A stretch of 64,000 nt of DNA from Rhodoferax sp. Lineage in GTDB: Bacteria; Pseudomonadota; Gammaproteobacteria; Burkholderiales; Burkholderiaceae_C. Position numbers and translations under genes: made by a program. The notes beneath the pieces were generated by a model. The model searched no databases, was not told the DNA's origin, and was given only the letters and a program-made list of their open reading frames with translations. The DNA is taken from the NCBI GenBank assembly GCA_018061265.1, contig JAGOUM010000001.1, positions 62,001 to 126,000 on the forward strand, written 5' to 3'. Positions 18,251-26,236 of the stretch are shown here, one piece after another (position 1 is the first letter of the stretch; each line of letters starts with the position of its first letter).

Positions 18251-19258
18251 CTACGTGCTCGGTTTACGATTGACCACCACGATGCCAACCGCCACCAGCG
18301 CCAGGCTGCCCAACAAAGCAGCTGTCACTGGCTCACCCAGCCACAGGGTGCCAAACAGCAAAGCAAACACGGGGGTGAGAAAAGCAAACACCGAGATTTT
18401 TGTCGCGGGGTAACGGCCCAGCATCCACATCCAGGCCAGGTAGCTGGCAAACGCCCCCACCACCGTTTGCAGCAACAAGGAGGTCATGGCAAAGCCACTG
18501 AAACCAGTGTGCCAATGTTCTCCCAGTAGCAGTGACAGGCATGGCATCAGTGCTGCACTGACGCCAATCTGATAGAAAAGCAGCTTTTCGGGTGAAATGA
18601 CTGCCAGACGCGTGGTGCGTATGGTGACCGTGGTCAAACCCCAGGCCAGGCCAGCCGCAAGCGCCAGCAGGTCGCCCAGCCACTGCTTCGGATAGGTCGC
18701 CTGCACCAGACCATCACGAAGAGCAAACAGCACGGCGAAGAATGCCAGCCCGAGGCCAAGCCATTGAAGGGACCGCAAACGCTCGGATCGCACCCAGAAC
18801 GGTAGCAAAGCAGCCACCCAGAACGGCGCTGTGTAGAGAAAAATCGTCAAGCGCGACGCTGCAGAAAACTGCAGTCCAATATAGATGCAGGCAAATTCAA
18901 CGGCAAACAGGCACCCTGCCAGCAACCCGGGCCAAAGCGACTGGTCTTTGCCGATGAGAGTCACGCCTCGCCAACGACACCAGAGAACCAGAACCACGGT
19001 CGCTGCTCCAAACCGCAGCGCCGCTTGAAACACCGGTGCAATCTCAACAATCGTGGCTTTGACCAGCACCTGCTGAAAACCCCAAAACGCACTACAGACA
19101 ATCAGCAAGCCCACGGCCAGGCTGTCCAGATGCAGCTTGCGCTGGACCGTCGGTGCGGTGTGCTGTTTCGAACGCATCATGGGGTTTGGTGTTGACACGC
19201 CAGCCTGGGCGTCCAGAAAAATCAATGTAAAGGGCTCAAAGTATCGCATCGCCGGCAT
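18251..19258 (-). CDS. EamA/DMT superfamily transporter
   Basis: Ten-helix drug/metabolite transporter (335 residues) with the two EamA repeats: first around 46-180 (LLIVCSAFWGFQQVLVK), second around 195-330 (GDLLALAAGLAWGLTTVTIR). The substrate is unknown; relatives export amino acids or nucleosides, or take up metabolites. GAGG lies about ten bases upstream of the ATG at 19258, supporting a start here rather than at the later in-frame ATG (19180). A TTG directly before (19261) would change only one residue. It diverges from the CMD-family gene. Confidence 0.88.
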   Translation of the reverse strand: MPAMRYFEPFTLIFLDAQAGVSTPNPMMRSKQHTAPTVQRKLHLDSLAVGLLIVCSAFWGFQQVLVKATIVEIAPVFQAALRFGAATVVLVLWCRWRGVTLIGKDQSLWPGLLAGCLFAVEFACIYIGLQFSAASRLTIFLYTAPFWVAALLPFWVRSERLRSLQWLGLGLAFFAVLFALRDGLVQATYPKQWLGDLLALAAGLAWGLTTVTIRTTRLAVISPEKLLFYQIGVSAALMPCLSLLLGEHWHTGFSGFAMTSLLLQTVVGAFASYLAWMWMLGRYPATKISVFAFLTPVFALLFGTLWLGEPVTAALLGSLALVAVGIVVVNRKPST

Positions 19259-19306
19259 CAAAATCGGACCTCTTCTTTCTTCCGAAGTTGACTATCAAGG
19301 CAATAT

Positions 19307-19705
19307 ATGACTTTACAGACCCCCATTGAATATGACCAGGCCACACCTGAGGTTCGTGCGGTCTACGACGACATCATGGCCACGCGCAACACAGACTGGG
19401 TCAACAACTTCTGGAAAGTGCTGGCGCACCACCCGGAAACCTTGCGCCGGATGTGGAGCAACATCAAACAGGTGATGGCCAATGGTGCGCTCGATCCGCT
19501 GACCAAGGAGCTGATTTATGTCGCTGTGAGTATCAGCAACAACTGCGACTACTGCATGGCCTCACACACTGCTGGCGCGCGCGCCAAGGGTATGTCCGAG
19601 GCCCAATATGCCGAACTGCTCGCCGTGGTGGGGCTGGCCCATGAAACCAACCGCCTCGCCGTGGCGTACAGGGTACCGGTTGATGAGCGGTTTCTGGCAA
19701 AGTAA
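19307..19705 (+). CDS. Carboxymuconolactone decarboxylase (CMD/AhpD-like) family protein
   Basis: AhpD-like small helical protein of 132 residues. It carries the redox pair NNCDYCMASH (Cys80, Cys83) with His87 and an upstream acidic residue (Glu68 in LTKELIYVAVS), the site used by AhpD for peroxidase/disulfide chemistry. The true CMD enzyme lacks this CXXC pair, so an alkylhydroperoxidase-type thiol function is the better guess. It is a single gene, divergent from the EamA transporter, with no peroxiredoxin neighbour. Confidence 0.82.
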   Translation: MTLQTPIEYDQATPEVRAVYDDIMATRNTDWVNNFWKVLAHHPETLRRMWSNIKQVMANGALDPLTKELIYVAVSISNNCDYCMASHTAGARAKGMSEAQYAELLAVVGLAHETNRLAVAYRVPVDERFLAK

Positions 19706-19833
19706 TCCGTCTTTCATGCACCTGCTCCAGGGCTGGCGGGCCGCTAACAACTATTTCAGTTTCGTTCAGCCCCGGTTCAGGCAGACTGGCGCAAACTGCC
19801 TGCCATCCCAACCCAAAGCACAAGGAGTCTTCC

Positions 19834-20382
19834 ATGAAACGCATTTTCATCGCCACACTGCTGAGCACCAGCCTGGTGAGTGTTTTTGCCCAGACCTATA
19901 CCGATCAAGCGCGTGTGCGCAGCGCGCAGCCCCTGACCGAGAACATCAATGTGCCGCGCCAGGAGTGTTCTCGTATTTGGGACGATGCCCGTCCGGCACG
20001 GGTCAGCTATGAGCAGCCGCGCCAGGCACAGCCGCACCAGATCGGTGGTGCCATACTGGGCGGTATCGCCGGCGGTGTGATCGGTCACCAGTTTGGTCGC
20101 GGCAACGGCCGCACCGCGGCGACCGCTCTGGGCGTGATGATTGGCGCAGTCACCGGTGACAAGCTGGCCAACCCTGGGGGTTCCACCTCGCTTGATGAAC
20201 GTCCGCAAGAGCTGGCGCGCCGTCCCGAAATGCGTTGCCACACGGTTTACGAGCAACAATCCCGCGTTACCGGGTACCAGGTCAGCTATGAGTACCGTGG
20301 TCAAACCTTCTCCACCACCACGCGGCAACACCCGGGTGAGTTTTTGCGCGTGCGGGTGTCAGTTGACCCAATCGAGTATTGA
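19834..20382 (+). CDS. Glycine-zipper 2TM domain envelope protein
   Basis: Exported protein of 182 residues with a signal peptide (cleavage near VFA-QTY) and a glycine-zipper hairpin at about 70-108 (IGGAILGGIAGGVIGHQFG ... ALGVMIGAVTGDKL). This is the 17-kDa surface antigen/SlyB-like 2TM motif that inserts into a membrane. The C-terminal third (MRCHTVYEQQSRVTGYQVSYEY) resembles the tail of such beta-proteobacterial proteins. A clear ribosome site, AAGGAG, precedes the ATG. The role is probably structural or stress-related in the envelope; no specific function can be assigned. Confidence 0.85.
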   Translation: MKRIFIATLLSTSLVSVFAQTYTDQARVRSAQPLTENINVPRQECSRIWDDARPARVSYEQPRQAQPHQIGGAILGGIAGGVIGHQFGRGNGRTAATALGVMIGAVTGDKLANPGGSTSLDERPQELARRPEMRCHTVYEQQSRVTGYQVSYEYRGQTFSTTTRQHPGEFLRVRVSVDPIEY

Positions 20383-20444
20383 GATCAAACGCTGGTCGGC
20401 ACGGTAACATTGACCGTTGCCGTCCTTTTTGAAGCGCCTCTCTC

Positions 20445-20681
20445 ATGAAAACCATCGCCTGCATGCTTAGTGTGCTATTGCTGATTTGGCCTATCTCAGG
20501 GTATGCGCAGGTGAGCCGGGACGAGGCGGCGGCGATTGCCCAGAGGTCCAGCGGGGCGCGGGTGTTGTCGGTTGAAAGAACCGACCGCAATGGCCGCAGT
20601 GCCTGGCGCGTCAAACTGCTCACACCTCAGGGTGAGGTCCGGGTGGTTCTGGTTGACGCCAACAGTGGCCGCAGCCAATAG
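20445..20681 (+). CDS. Small exported PepSY-like protein
   Basis: Protein of 78 residues: signal peptide (cleavage near GYA-QVS) followed by one short PepSY-type unit (SRDEAAAIAQRSSGARVLSVE ... GRSAWRVKLLTPQGEVRVVLVDANSG). PepSY units act as inhibitors or ligand/stress sensors in the envelope. It ends 18 bp before the response regulator gene on the same strand, an arrangement seen for PhoPQ/QseBC-like systems, so it may modulate the sensor kinase encoded two genes on. The ligand is unknown. Confidence 0.8.
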   Translation: MKTIACMLSVLLLIWPISGYAQVSRDEAAAIAQRSSGARVLSVERTDRNGRSAWRVKLLTPQGEVRVVLVDANSGRSQ

Positions 20682-20699
20682 TCCACCGAGGCTGAACCG

Positions 20700-21371
20700 A
20701 TGCGCTTGCTTGTGATCGAGGACGATGCAGTATTGCGCCTGGGATTGAAGCGCCAGCTTGAAGCCCAAGGCTACCGCGTCGATCTGGCCGCCGACGGCGA
20801 GGATGGCCTGTTTCAGGCGCGAGAGTACCCACTGGACCTGGCCATCATTGACCTGGGCCTGCCTAAGGTCAATGGGTTGCAGGTGGTCCAAGCACTGCGC
20901 AAGGAGGGTCGGACGCTGCCCATTCTGGTGCTCACAGCGCGCACCAGTTGGCAGGACAAAGTACTCGGCCTTGAAGCCGGTGCCGATGATTACCTGGGCA
21001 AACCCTTTGAGTTTGCGGAATTGGCCGCACGCGTCAAGGCACTGTTGCGCCGTGCCCTGAACGCCAGCTCGGATGTGCTGCAACTGGGGCCATTGGGCAT
21101 CGATTTTTCTGGACAGTCTGCCCACTTGAACGGTTCCACCCTGGATCTCACCACGTTTGAATACCGCTTGCTTGAATACTTGGTTAGGGAACGCGCCCGA
21201 GTGGTCAGCAAGCAGGAGTTGTCGGACTACCTCTACCCCCATGATGAAGACCGTGACAGCAATGTGCTCGAGGTGCTGATCGGTCGACTGCGCCGCAAGC
21301 TCGACCCGCAGGGGCTCAACTCGCCGATCGAAACATTGCGTGGGCGTGGTTACCGGTTCGTGCTGCAGTGA
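20700..21371 (+). CDS. OmpR/PhoP-family response regulator
   Basis: Two-component transcription factor of 223 residues. The receiver domain carries acidic pocket D8/D9 (LLVIEDDA), phosphoacceptor D51 (LAIIDLGLPKVNG) and the conserved Lys in ADDYLGKPF. A winged-helix DNA-binding domain follows (EYRLLEYLVRERARVVSKQE, then DSNVLEVLIGRLRRKLD). The sequence is closest in feel to the PhoP/QseB branch. Its stop overlaps the GTG of the sensor kinase gene by 4 bp (GTGA), so the pair is translationally coupled. Confidence 0.92.
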   Translation: MRLLVIEDDAVLRLGLKRQLEAQGYRVDLAADGEDGLFQAREYPLDLAIIDLGLPKVNGLQVVQALRKEGRTLPILVLTARTSWQDKVLGLEAGADDYLGKPFEFAELAARVKALLRRALNASSDVLQLGPLGIDFSGQSAHLNGSTLDLTTFEYRLLEYLVRERARVVSKQELSDYLYPHDEDRDSNVLEVLIGRLRRKLDPQGLNSPIETLRGRGYRFVLQ

Positions 21372-22699
21372 AAGCGCCCGGCTCCATCCGCTTGCGGCTG
21401 CTCCTGGGTGCTGCGCTGGTGCTGCTGGCCTTTCTGGCGGCAGCCGGCTGGGCTGTGCGTCAGGCGTATTCTGACAGCCTGCTCGCGCAGCGCTATTCTC
21501 GCCTGCAAACGACGGTGTATCTGCTGATGGCAGGCGCAGAGCTCGACGCGCAGGGCGGGCTGCAAATGCCCACAACATTGGCCGAACCGCGATTGGCGCT
21601 ACCCGACTCTGGTCTGATCGCCAGCATCAGCACGCTTGATGATGGATTGGTTTGGCAATCGGCGTCGGCACTGGGGCATACGCTGCCAGCATCGGCGCCA
21701 CTCTCAGTTGGTAACTGGCAATTCGAGAACTCGACACTGGCCGACGGCGCTTACCTTAGTGCACGCTACGCAGTCAAATGGTCGGCCAGTGAGAACCAGA
21801 CCACACTGGTGTTCAATGTCCTTGAAAACAAAACCGGGTTTGACCGCGAGTTGCAGACTTTTGAAGGCACGCTGTGGCGTTGGCTGGGTGGCAGTGCCAT
21901 TCTGTTGCTGCTGGCCCAGACGCTGCTGCTGCGCTGGGGCCTGATGCCTTTGACACGTATGGCACAGGAGGTCGAACAGATCGAACACGGTCAGCAAGAC
22001 CGTCTTGAAGGGCATTACCCGCAGGAGTTGGCAGGTCTGTGCAACAACCTCAACGGGCTAATCGATCAGGAGCGTGCACGCCAGACACGTTACCGTGATG
22101 CACTGGATGACCTGGCACACAGCCTCAAAACACCTTTGGCTGCTCTTCAGGCCAGTCTGGATGAGCCCGCCGCGTTGCCTGAGCGGGTGGCGCAGCAGGT
22201 GAACCGCATGAACGACATTGTGGTGCATCAGTTGGGCCGGGCCAGCGCCAGTGGTGCGGCGCGTTTTGCACCGCCTTTGACCCTGCTACCGATCGTCCAA
22301 CGTATACGCGACACCTTGGCCAAAGTGCATGCTGACAAGTCACTGGTTTGGACGCTGGAGATTGACCCCGCGCTGAGCTGGCGCATGGACGAGGGCGATG
22401 CGTTCGAGATGTTGGGCAATCTGATGGATAACGCCGCCAAATGGGCCAATACCCAAGTTCTGGTGGACATCTCTCTGCAAAGCGGGTCCTTGCAACTTAG
22501 TGTCTCAGACGACGGGCCAGGTTTCGCCGCCAAGAAGACCGAACCTCAAAGGCGGCTTCGACTGGATGAGCAAGTGCCAGGTCATGGTATCGGCTTGGCG
22601 GTGGTGAAAGACCTGGTGGCCAGTTATCAGGGCCAGTTGACCATTACACGCAGCGGACTCGGTGGAGCTCAGCTCAAGGTCATGCTACCCAGAGGATGA
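21368..22699 (+). CDS. Sensor histidine kinase (PhoQ-like), partner of the preceding regulator
   Basis: Membrane histidine kinase of 443 residues with two membrane segments (about 8-30 and 174-196) around a periplasmic sensor of roughly 140 residues. A HAMP-like linker (VEQIEHGQQDRLEGHYPQEL) leads to the phosphoacceptor His251 in DLAHSLKTPLAALQ. The HATPase domain follows, with N box LMDNAAKW, G1 SDDGPGF and G2 GHGIGLAVV. The Leu-Lys-Thr-Pro after the His is typical of PhoQ-like kinases. The GTG start overlaps the regulator stop. The signal is unknown; the small PepSY protein upstream is a candidate periplasmic partner. Confidence 0.92.
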   Translation: MKAPGSIRLRLLLGAALVLLAFLAAAGWAVRQAYSDSLLAQRYSRLQTTVYLLMAGAELDAQGGLQMPTTLAEPRLALPDSGLIASISTLDDGLVWQSASALGHTLPASAPLSVGNWQFENSTLADGAYLSARYAVKWSASENQTTLVFNVLENKTGFDRELQTFEGTLWRWLGGSAILLLLAQTLLLRWGLMPLTRMAQEVEQIEHGQQDRLEGHYPQELAGLCNNLNGLIDQERARQTRYRDALDDLAHSLKTPLAALQASLDEPAALPERVAQQVNRMNDIVVHQLGRASASGAARFAPPLTLLPIVQRIRDTLAKVHADKSLVWTLEIDPALSWRMDEGDAFEMLGNLMDNAAKWANTQVLVDISLQSGSLQLSVSDDGPGFAAKKTEPQRRLRLDEQVPGHGIGLAVVKDLVASYQGQLTITRSGLGGAQLKVMLPRG

Positions 22700-22730
22700 G
22701 CAAACTTGACAACTGAAACGATACAAGGTT

Positions 22731-23885
22731 TCACTGTCGGATTTTCTTGCCCAGCAAAGCGAGCGCCGGGTTATCCCCGACCAGACTACGCAAAAGCGCC
22801 TGTTGCGCCTGGGCTTTATCGGCCTGGCCACTGCGGGCATACGCCAGTGCCAAGTGGTAATGCAAATCGGCAAAACCATTGGCCAGTGCCTGCGCACGCT
22901 CAAGCGCATCCACCGCGCGCGCCGCTTGTCCCGCCAGCAAGTCCGCTTTGCCACGCTCAAGCCAATAGTAGGGGCTGGCGTCCTGCCACTGCTGCAACTC
23001 CTGCGCGATCACCTGTGCTTCGTCAAGTCGACCCTGCGATTGCAGCAACTGGTGCAAACCCTTGAGCGCTACATCCGAGTTGCCTTTAAGTGCTACGGCA
23101 TACCGTAGGGCAGCTTCTGCCTCGGCGTCCATGCGTTTTCGCCCGTACAGAACAGCGAGGTTGCTGAAAATGGGTGCATAGCGCATATCCGCATCACCAG
23201 CTGTCCGAAAATAGCGGTAGGCCAGATCGTCCTGCCCATGTGCCAGGTACTCGCTGGCGCGGTTGTTGTAGAAGCGCGCCATGATCTCGCGCTCTTCAAG
23301 GCGTCTCCCCAGATTGCGCAAGGCACTGTGCGGCTGAAAATCAACGATGAACCCGCCCGACTCGAACACCCGCTCGCCAAGGCTGATCTTGCTGCGGGCG
23401 GGAACATGCAGGTTGACATGCCCGTTCACAAAGTCAATCTGGCCACGCCGGTCAACCACCGCAGGGCCGGGAACCTCCTGCATGTGTGCCGTGATGTCCA
23501 ATGCCTGCGCTGCTGCGTAGGCCAGGATGGTGAGCGAAAGGCAGTCGCCCTGCTTGTTGGCCCAGGTTTGCGCGGCCCCGGTGGAGTGCCCGCTGGCATA
23601 GCTCAGTCGGATGCCGGTGTCGGTGTAGATGTGTGCCAGCAGTATTTTCAGGCGCTGTTCGGTGCTTTTTCCTTGTAATGTCAGGGCCTGAAGCTGTTGC
23701 TCTAGCGCCGGGTCCAGGGCAAACACGTCGTCGCGGGTTTCGAGTCGAGCGTTTGTCTGGGGCTTGAAGGCTCCGTCGCGAAACAGCACCGGTATCTGTG
23801 GTACCGGGTCCGGCGCACTGGCACACGCACCCAGCAGCACGCAGCCAACAACAAGAAAACGCCCAAACCATCGATTGATCAACAT
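22731..23885 (-). CDS. Lipoprotein with transglutaminase-like and TPR domains
   Basis: Protein of 384 residues with a lipoprotein signal (lipobox LLGAC, Cys21). A transglutaminase-like cysteine-protease fold spans about 75-200, with a candidate nucleophile Cys115 in NKQGDCLSLTILAYAAAQ and a His in FVNGHVNLHV. Several TPR repeats follow from about 205 to the end (YNNRASEYLAHGQDDLAYRY, YYWLERGKADLLAGQ). The ATG at 23885 is preceded by GGAG at six bases; an upstream TTG in frame is not. No specific substrate can be assigned. It is a single gene, convergent with the sensor kinase. Confidence 0.78.
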   Translation of the reverse strand: MLINRWFGRFLVVGCVLLGACASAPDPVPQIPVLFRDGAFKPQTNARLETRDDVFALDPALEQQLQALTLQGKSTEQRLKILLAHIYTDTGIRLSYASGHSTGAAQTWANKQGDCLSLTILAYAAAQALDITAHMQEVPGPAVVDRRGQIDFVNGHVNLHVPARSKISLGERVFESGGFIVDFQPHSALRNLGRRLEEREIMARFYNNRASEYLAHGQDDLAYRYFRTAGDADMRYAPIFSNLAVLYGRKRMDAEAEAALRYAVALKGNSDVALKGLHQLLQSQGRLDEAQVIAQELQQWQDASPYYWLERGKADLLAGQAARAVDALERAQALANGFADLHYHLALAYARSGQADKAQAQQALLRSLVGDNPALALLGKKIRQ

Positions 23886-23922
23886 AAACTGCTCCAATCA
23901 ACAGAGCACTTTGCGGCCCGCT

Positions 23923-24441
23923 CTACAACGGATGCTCGGTATAAAAACGTCCGCCGTGGTACAGCAAGGGTGCCGCTCCGGCACGATGACTGCAGTGCTC
24001 CACTTCACCCACAAAAATCACATGGTCACCCTCAACGTACCGGCTGCGGTTGAAACACTCAAAACTCGCCACACAGCCGGCAATCAGCGGCGCACCACAT
24101 TGGCCCTGAGTAAATGCCACATCCTCAAAACGATCAACACCACGGGTGGCAAAACGCAGGGCCAGTGACTGCTGGTCGGCCGCCAGTATGTTGATGGCGT
24201 AATGGGATCCGTTGCGAAACGCGTCCATGGACCGCGCCGCTTGGGACAGACTCCACAACACCAGTGGGGGCGACAGCGACACCGAATTAAACGAGTTGGC
24301 CGTCAGCCCGACATGGGTTCCATCGGGCTCCAGCGCGGTCACAATGGTCACGCCCGTCGCAAACATGCCAAGAGCAGTACGAAACTCAGCGCTGGAAAAA
24401 CCGGGCGACATCGCACTGCGAGAAAAGGTGGGCTGAGGCAT
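23923..24441 (-). CDS. Flavin reductase-like FMN-binding protein
   Basis: Flavin reductase domain protein of 172 residues, the small component type that reduces FMN/FAD with NAD(P)H for partner monooxygenases. Family features are FRTALGMFATGVTIVT at the start, GLTANSFNSVSLSPPLVLWS in the middle, HYAINILAADQQSLALRFA, and near the end GDHVIFVGEVEH with a final YHGGRFY. No monooxygenase gene is adjacent, so the partner is unknown. Confidence 0.9.
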   Translation of the reverse strand: MPQPTFSRSAMSPGFSSAEFRTALGMFATGVTIVTALEPDGTHVGLTANSFNSVSLSPPLVLWSLSQAARSMDAFRNGSHYAINILAADQQSLALRFATRGVDRFEDVAFTQGQCGAPLIAGCVASFECFNRSRYVEGDHVIFVGEVEHCSHRAGAAPLLYHGGRFYTEHPL

Positions 24442-24524
24442 CGGCGGAATTTACCCGAATTTTCACTCCCCGGGTGTGGACAAGCCAATGCTGACTGCGT
24501 GTCGGACAAACTTAAAATCAGGAA

Positions 24525-25343
24525 ATGTATTGGTTCAGTTTTCGATTTTTTCTATTCGCTTTTATTTTTATAGCTATTCATGCAAGCCCTGCTTGGGCTT
24601 GCACTGATTTTTATTCAAAACTACCGAATGTATCCAAAGCCCTCTGTGAAGACGCCCAGTTGCGCCCGAGCGGCGCACGCAGCGTGCAGGGGCGTCCGAT
24701 CCTGGTTCGTGACATTACACCAGCAGCGCCAGACTTGAGAGTGCTGGTGGTTGGCACCATGCACGGCGATGAGCTGTCTGCAGCCTCCTTGGCTTTGCAC
24801 TGGTTGCAACTGGCTGAACAAAATTCAGAGCGCACACACTGGCGGTTTATTCCGGTCCTCAACCCTGACGGCTTGTTGCGCCCAAAGCCATGGCGCATGA
24901 ACGCCCATGGCGTGGACCTGAACCGCAATTTTCCAACACCAAACTGGCAGCGCGAAACCAAAATTTACTGGGAAAAGCGCACGGGCAAAGACCCGCGCCG
25001 CTGGCCCGGCCGCAAACCTCTGAGCGAGCCCGAGTCCAAATACCTGTTTGACGAAATGAGCCGCTTCCAGCCACATGTGATCGTCAGCATCCATGCGCCC
25101 TATGGTGTGCTGGACTTCGACGGCCCGGTCATGCCACCCACCCAGCTGGGGCGTCTGTACCTTGATCAAGTCGGCGTGTTCCCCGGTTCACTGGGAAACT
25201 ATGGTGGTGTTCACCGGGGTATGCCGGTCGTCACCGTAGAACTGCCAAGCGCGCTGCGCACACCGACAGAGGCCGAAATGCTGAAGATGTGGCGTGATTT
25301 GGTTGAGTGGATGGCACGCACCGTCAAGGACAGACCGCGATGA
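24525..25343 (+). CDS. Exported M14-family zinc carboxypeptidase
   Basis: Metallopeptidase of 272 residues with a signal peptide (about 1-25). Zinc ligands of the M14 fold are visible as H80 and E83 (GTMHGDE) and H190 (VSIHAPYG). The substrate-binding stretch DLNRNFP includes Arg134, and the expected general base is Glu239 in VTVELPS. The small size and the NPDGLLRPKPWRMNAHGVD region fit the MpaA/DUF2817-like branch that trims peptidoglycan-derived peptides. That substrate is inference; the catalytic site is intact. Confidence 0.85.
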   Translation: MYWFSFRFFLFAFIFIAIHASPAWACTDFYSKLPNVSKALCEDAQLRPSGARSVQGRPILVRDITPAAPDLRVLVVGTMHGDELSAASLALHWLQLAEQNSERTHWRFIPVLNPDGLLRPKPWRMNAHGVDLNRNFPTPNWQRETKIYWEKRTGKDPRRWPGRKPLSEPESKYLFDEMSRFQPHVIVSIHAPYGVLDFDGPVMPPTQLGRLYLDQVGVFPGSLGNYGGVHRGMPVVTVELPSALRTPTEAEMLKMWRDLVEWMARTVKDRPR

Positions 25344-25375
25344 TGGCTTGTATCAACGCGGTGGCGACAAAAAAA

Positions 25376-26017
25376 CTAGCCGGCGTCAGGTTGCCGGATT
25401 GGTGCCGCGTTTTGAAAGGCAGGCAGTTCGGCACAAGCCCTGTCAATGGCACGAATCAATGGCCAAGGTGCCATGTCTACTTTGAAACGCCGCGCACTTT
25501 CGACCTGAGGGATCAGGTAGATGTCCGCCAGCGTGGGTATAGCGCCAAAACTGAACTCACCACGCCGCGCCTCAGCGCCCAGTAGGGCCTCATAGGCGTC
25601 AAAGCCGGCACTGATCCAGGTGGCGCACCAGTCGTTGATCACCTGCTCATCGGCCTTGAATTGGTGGCGCAAGGTCTCAAGAATTCGACGATTGTTGACC
25701 GGGTGGATATCACAACCGATGATGGCGGCAAGTGCCCGTACCTTGGCCCGGTCCAGCGTGTCGGCCGGTAAAAAGGGCGGTGTCGGATAGCGTTCGTCGA
25801 GCCATTCGATGATCGCTGGTGACTGGATCAACACCTGTCCGTCATCCAGCGCCAGCGCAGGAACCAGCTGCTGCGGGTTGATGGCTTTAAATGCATCGCC
25901 AAGGTGCTGCCCGGTACGCAGGTCGACAGCCACGTAGTCTGCCGAGAGTCCTTTGAGATTGAGCGCAATCCGCAATCGATGCGAAGTGCCACTGCGAAAA
26001 AAATTGTAGAGCTTCAT
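25376..26017 (-). CDS. maiA: Maleylacetoacetate isomerase (zeta-class glutathione transferase)
   Basis: Glutathione-dependent cis-trans isomerase of the tyrosine/homogentisate or gentisate route, converting maleylacetoacetate (or maleylpyruvate) to the fumaryl isomer. The 213-residue product starts MKLYNFFRSGTSHRLRIAL, the zeta-GST glutathione-binding motif, and has the diagnostic CDIHPVNNRRIL. Start taken at the ATG at 26017; the frame opens further upstream without GST sequence. No partner hydrolase gene (fumarylacetoacetase) is adjacent, which leaves the exact pathway open. Confidence 0.9.
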   Translation of the reverse strand: MKLYNFFRSGTSHRLRIALNLKGLSADYVAVDLRTGQHLGDAFKAINPQQLVPALALDDGQVLIQSPAIIEWLDERYPTPPFLPADTLDRAKVRALAAIIGCDIHPVNNRRILETLRHQFKADEQVINDWCATWISAGFDAYEALLGAEARRGEFSFGAIPTLADIYLIPQVESARRFKVDMAPWPLIRAIDRACAELPAFQNAAPIRQPDAG

Positions 26018-26236
26018 GAAACGAGTGAAAAATCCCGTAGAGATGGGTGCGCTGGTTGCGGGCACCAACAATCATTGTGCCGCAGCAACGGTCAACCTCA
26101 CCACAACGAAGTCTTGCACATGGACGGAGATGGCGTCAACCGGCAGCCCCGCACGAAAAGAAACGGAAACGACTGTCACTTCATGTACGACCAAGCGCTC
26201 GTCCATCCGGCCGTTGTCAACGCCAGCAGAGTCGAG

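Noticed and set aside
20496..21578. A 360-codon minus-strand open frame.
   Set aside because: It lies antisense to the PepSY, regulator and kinase genes, all of which have clear domains.
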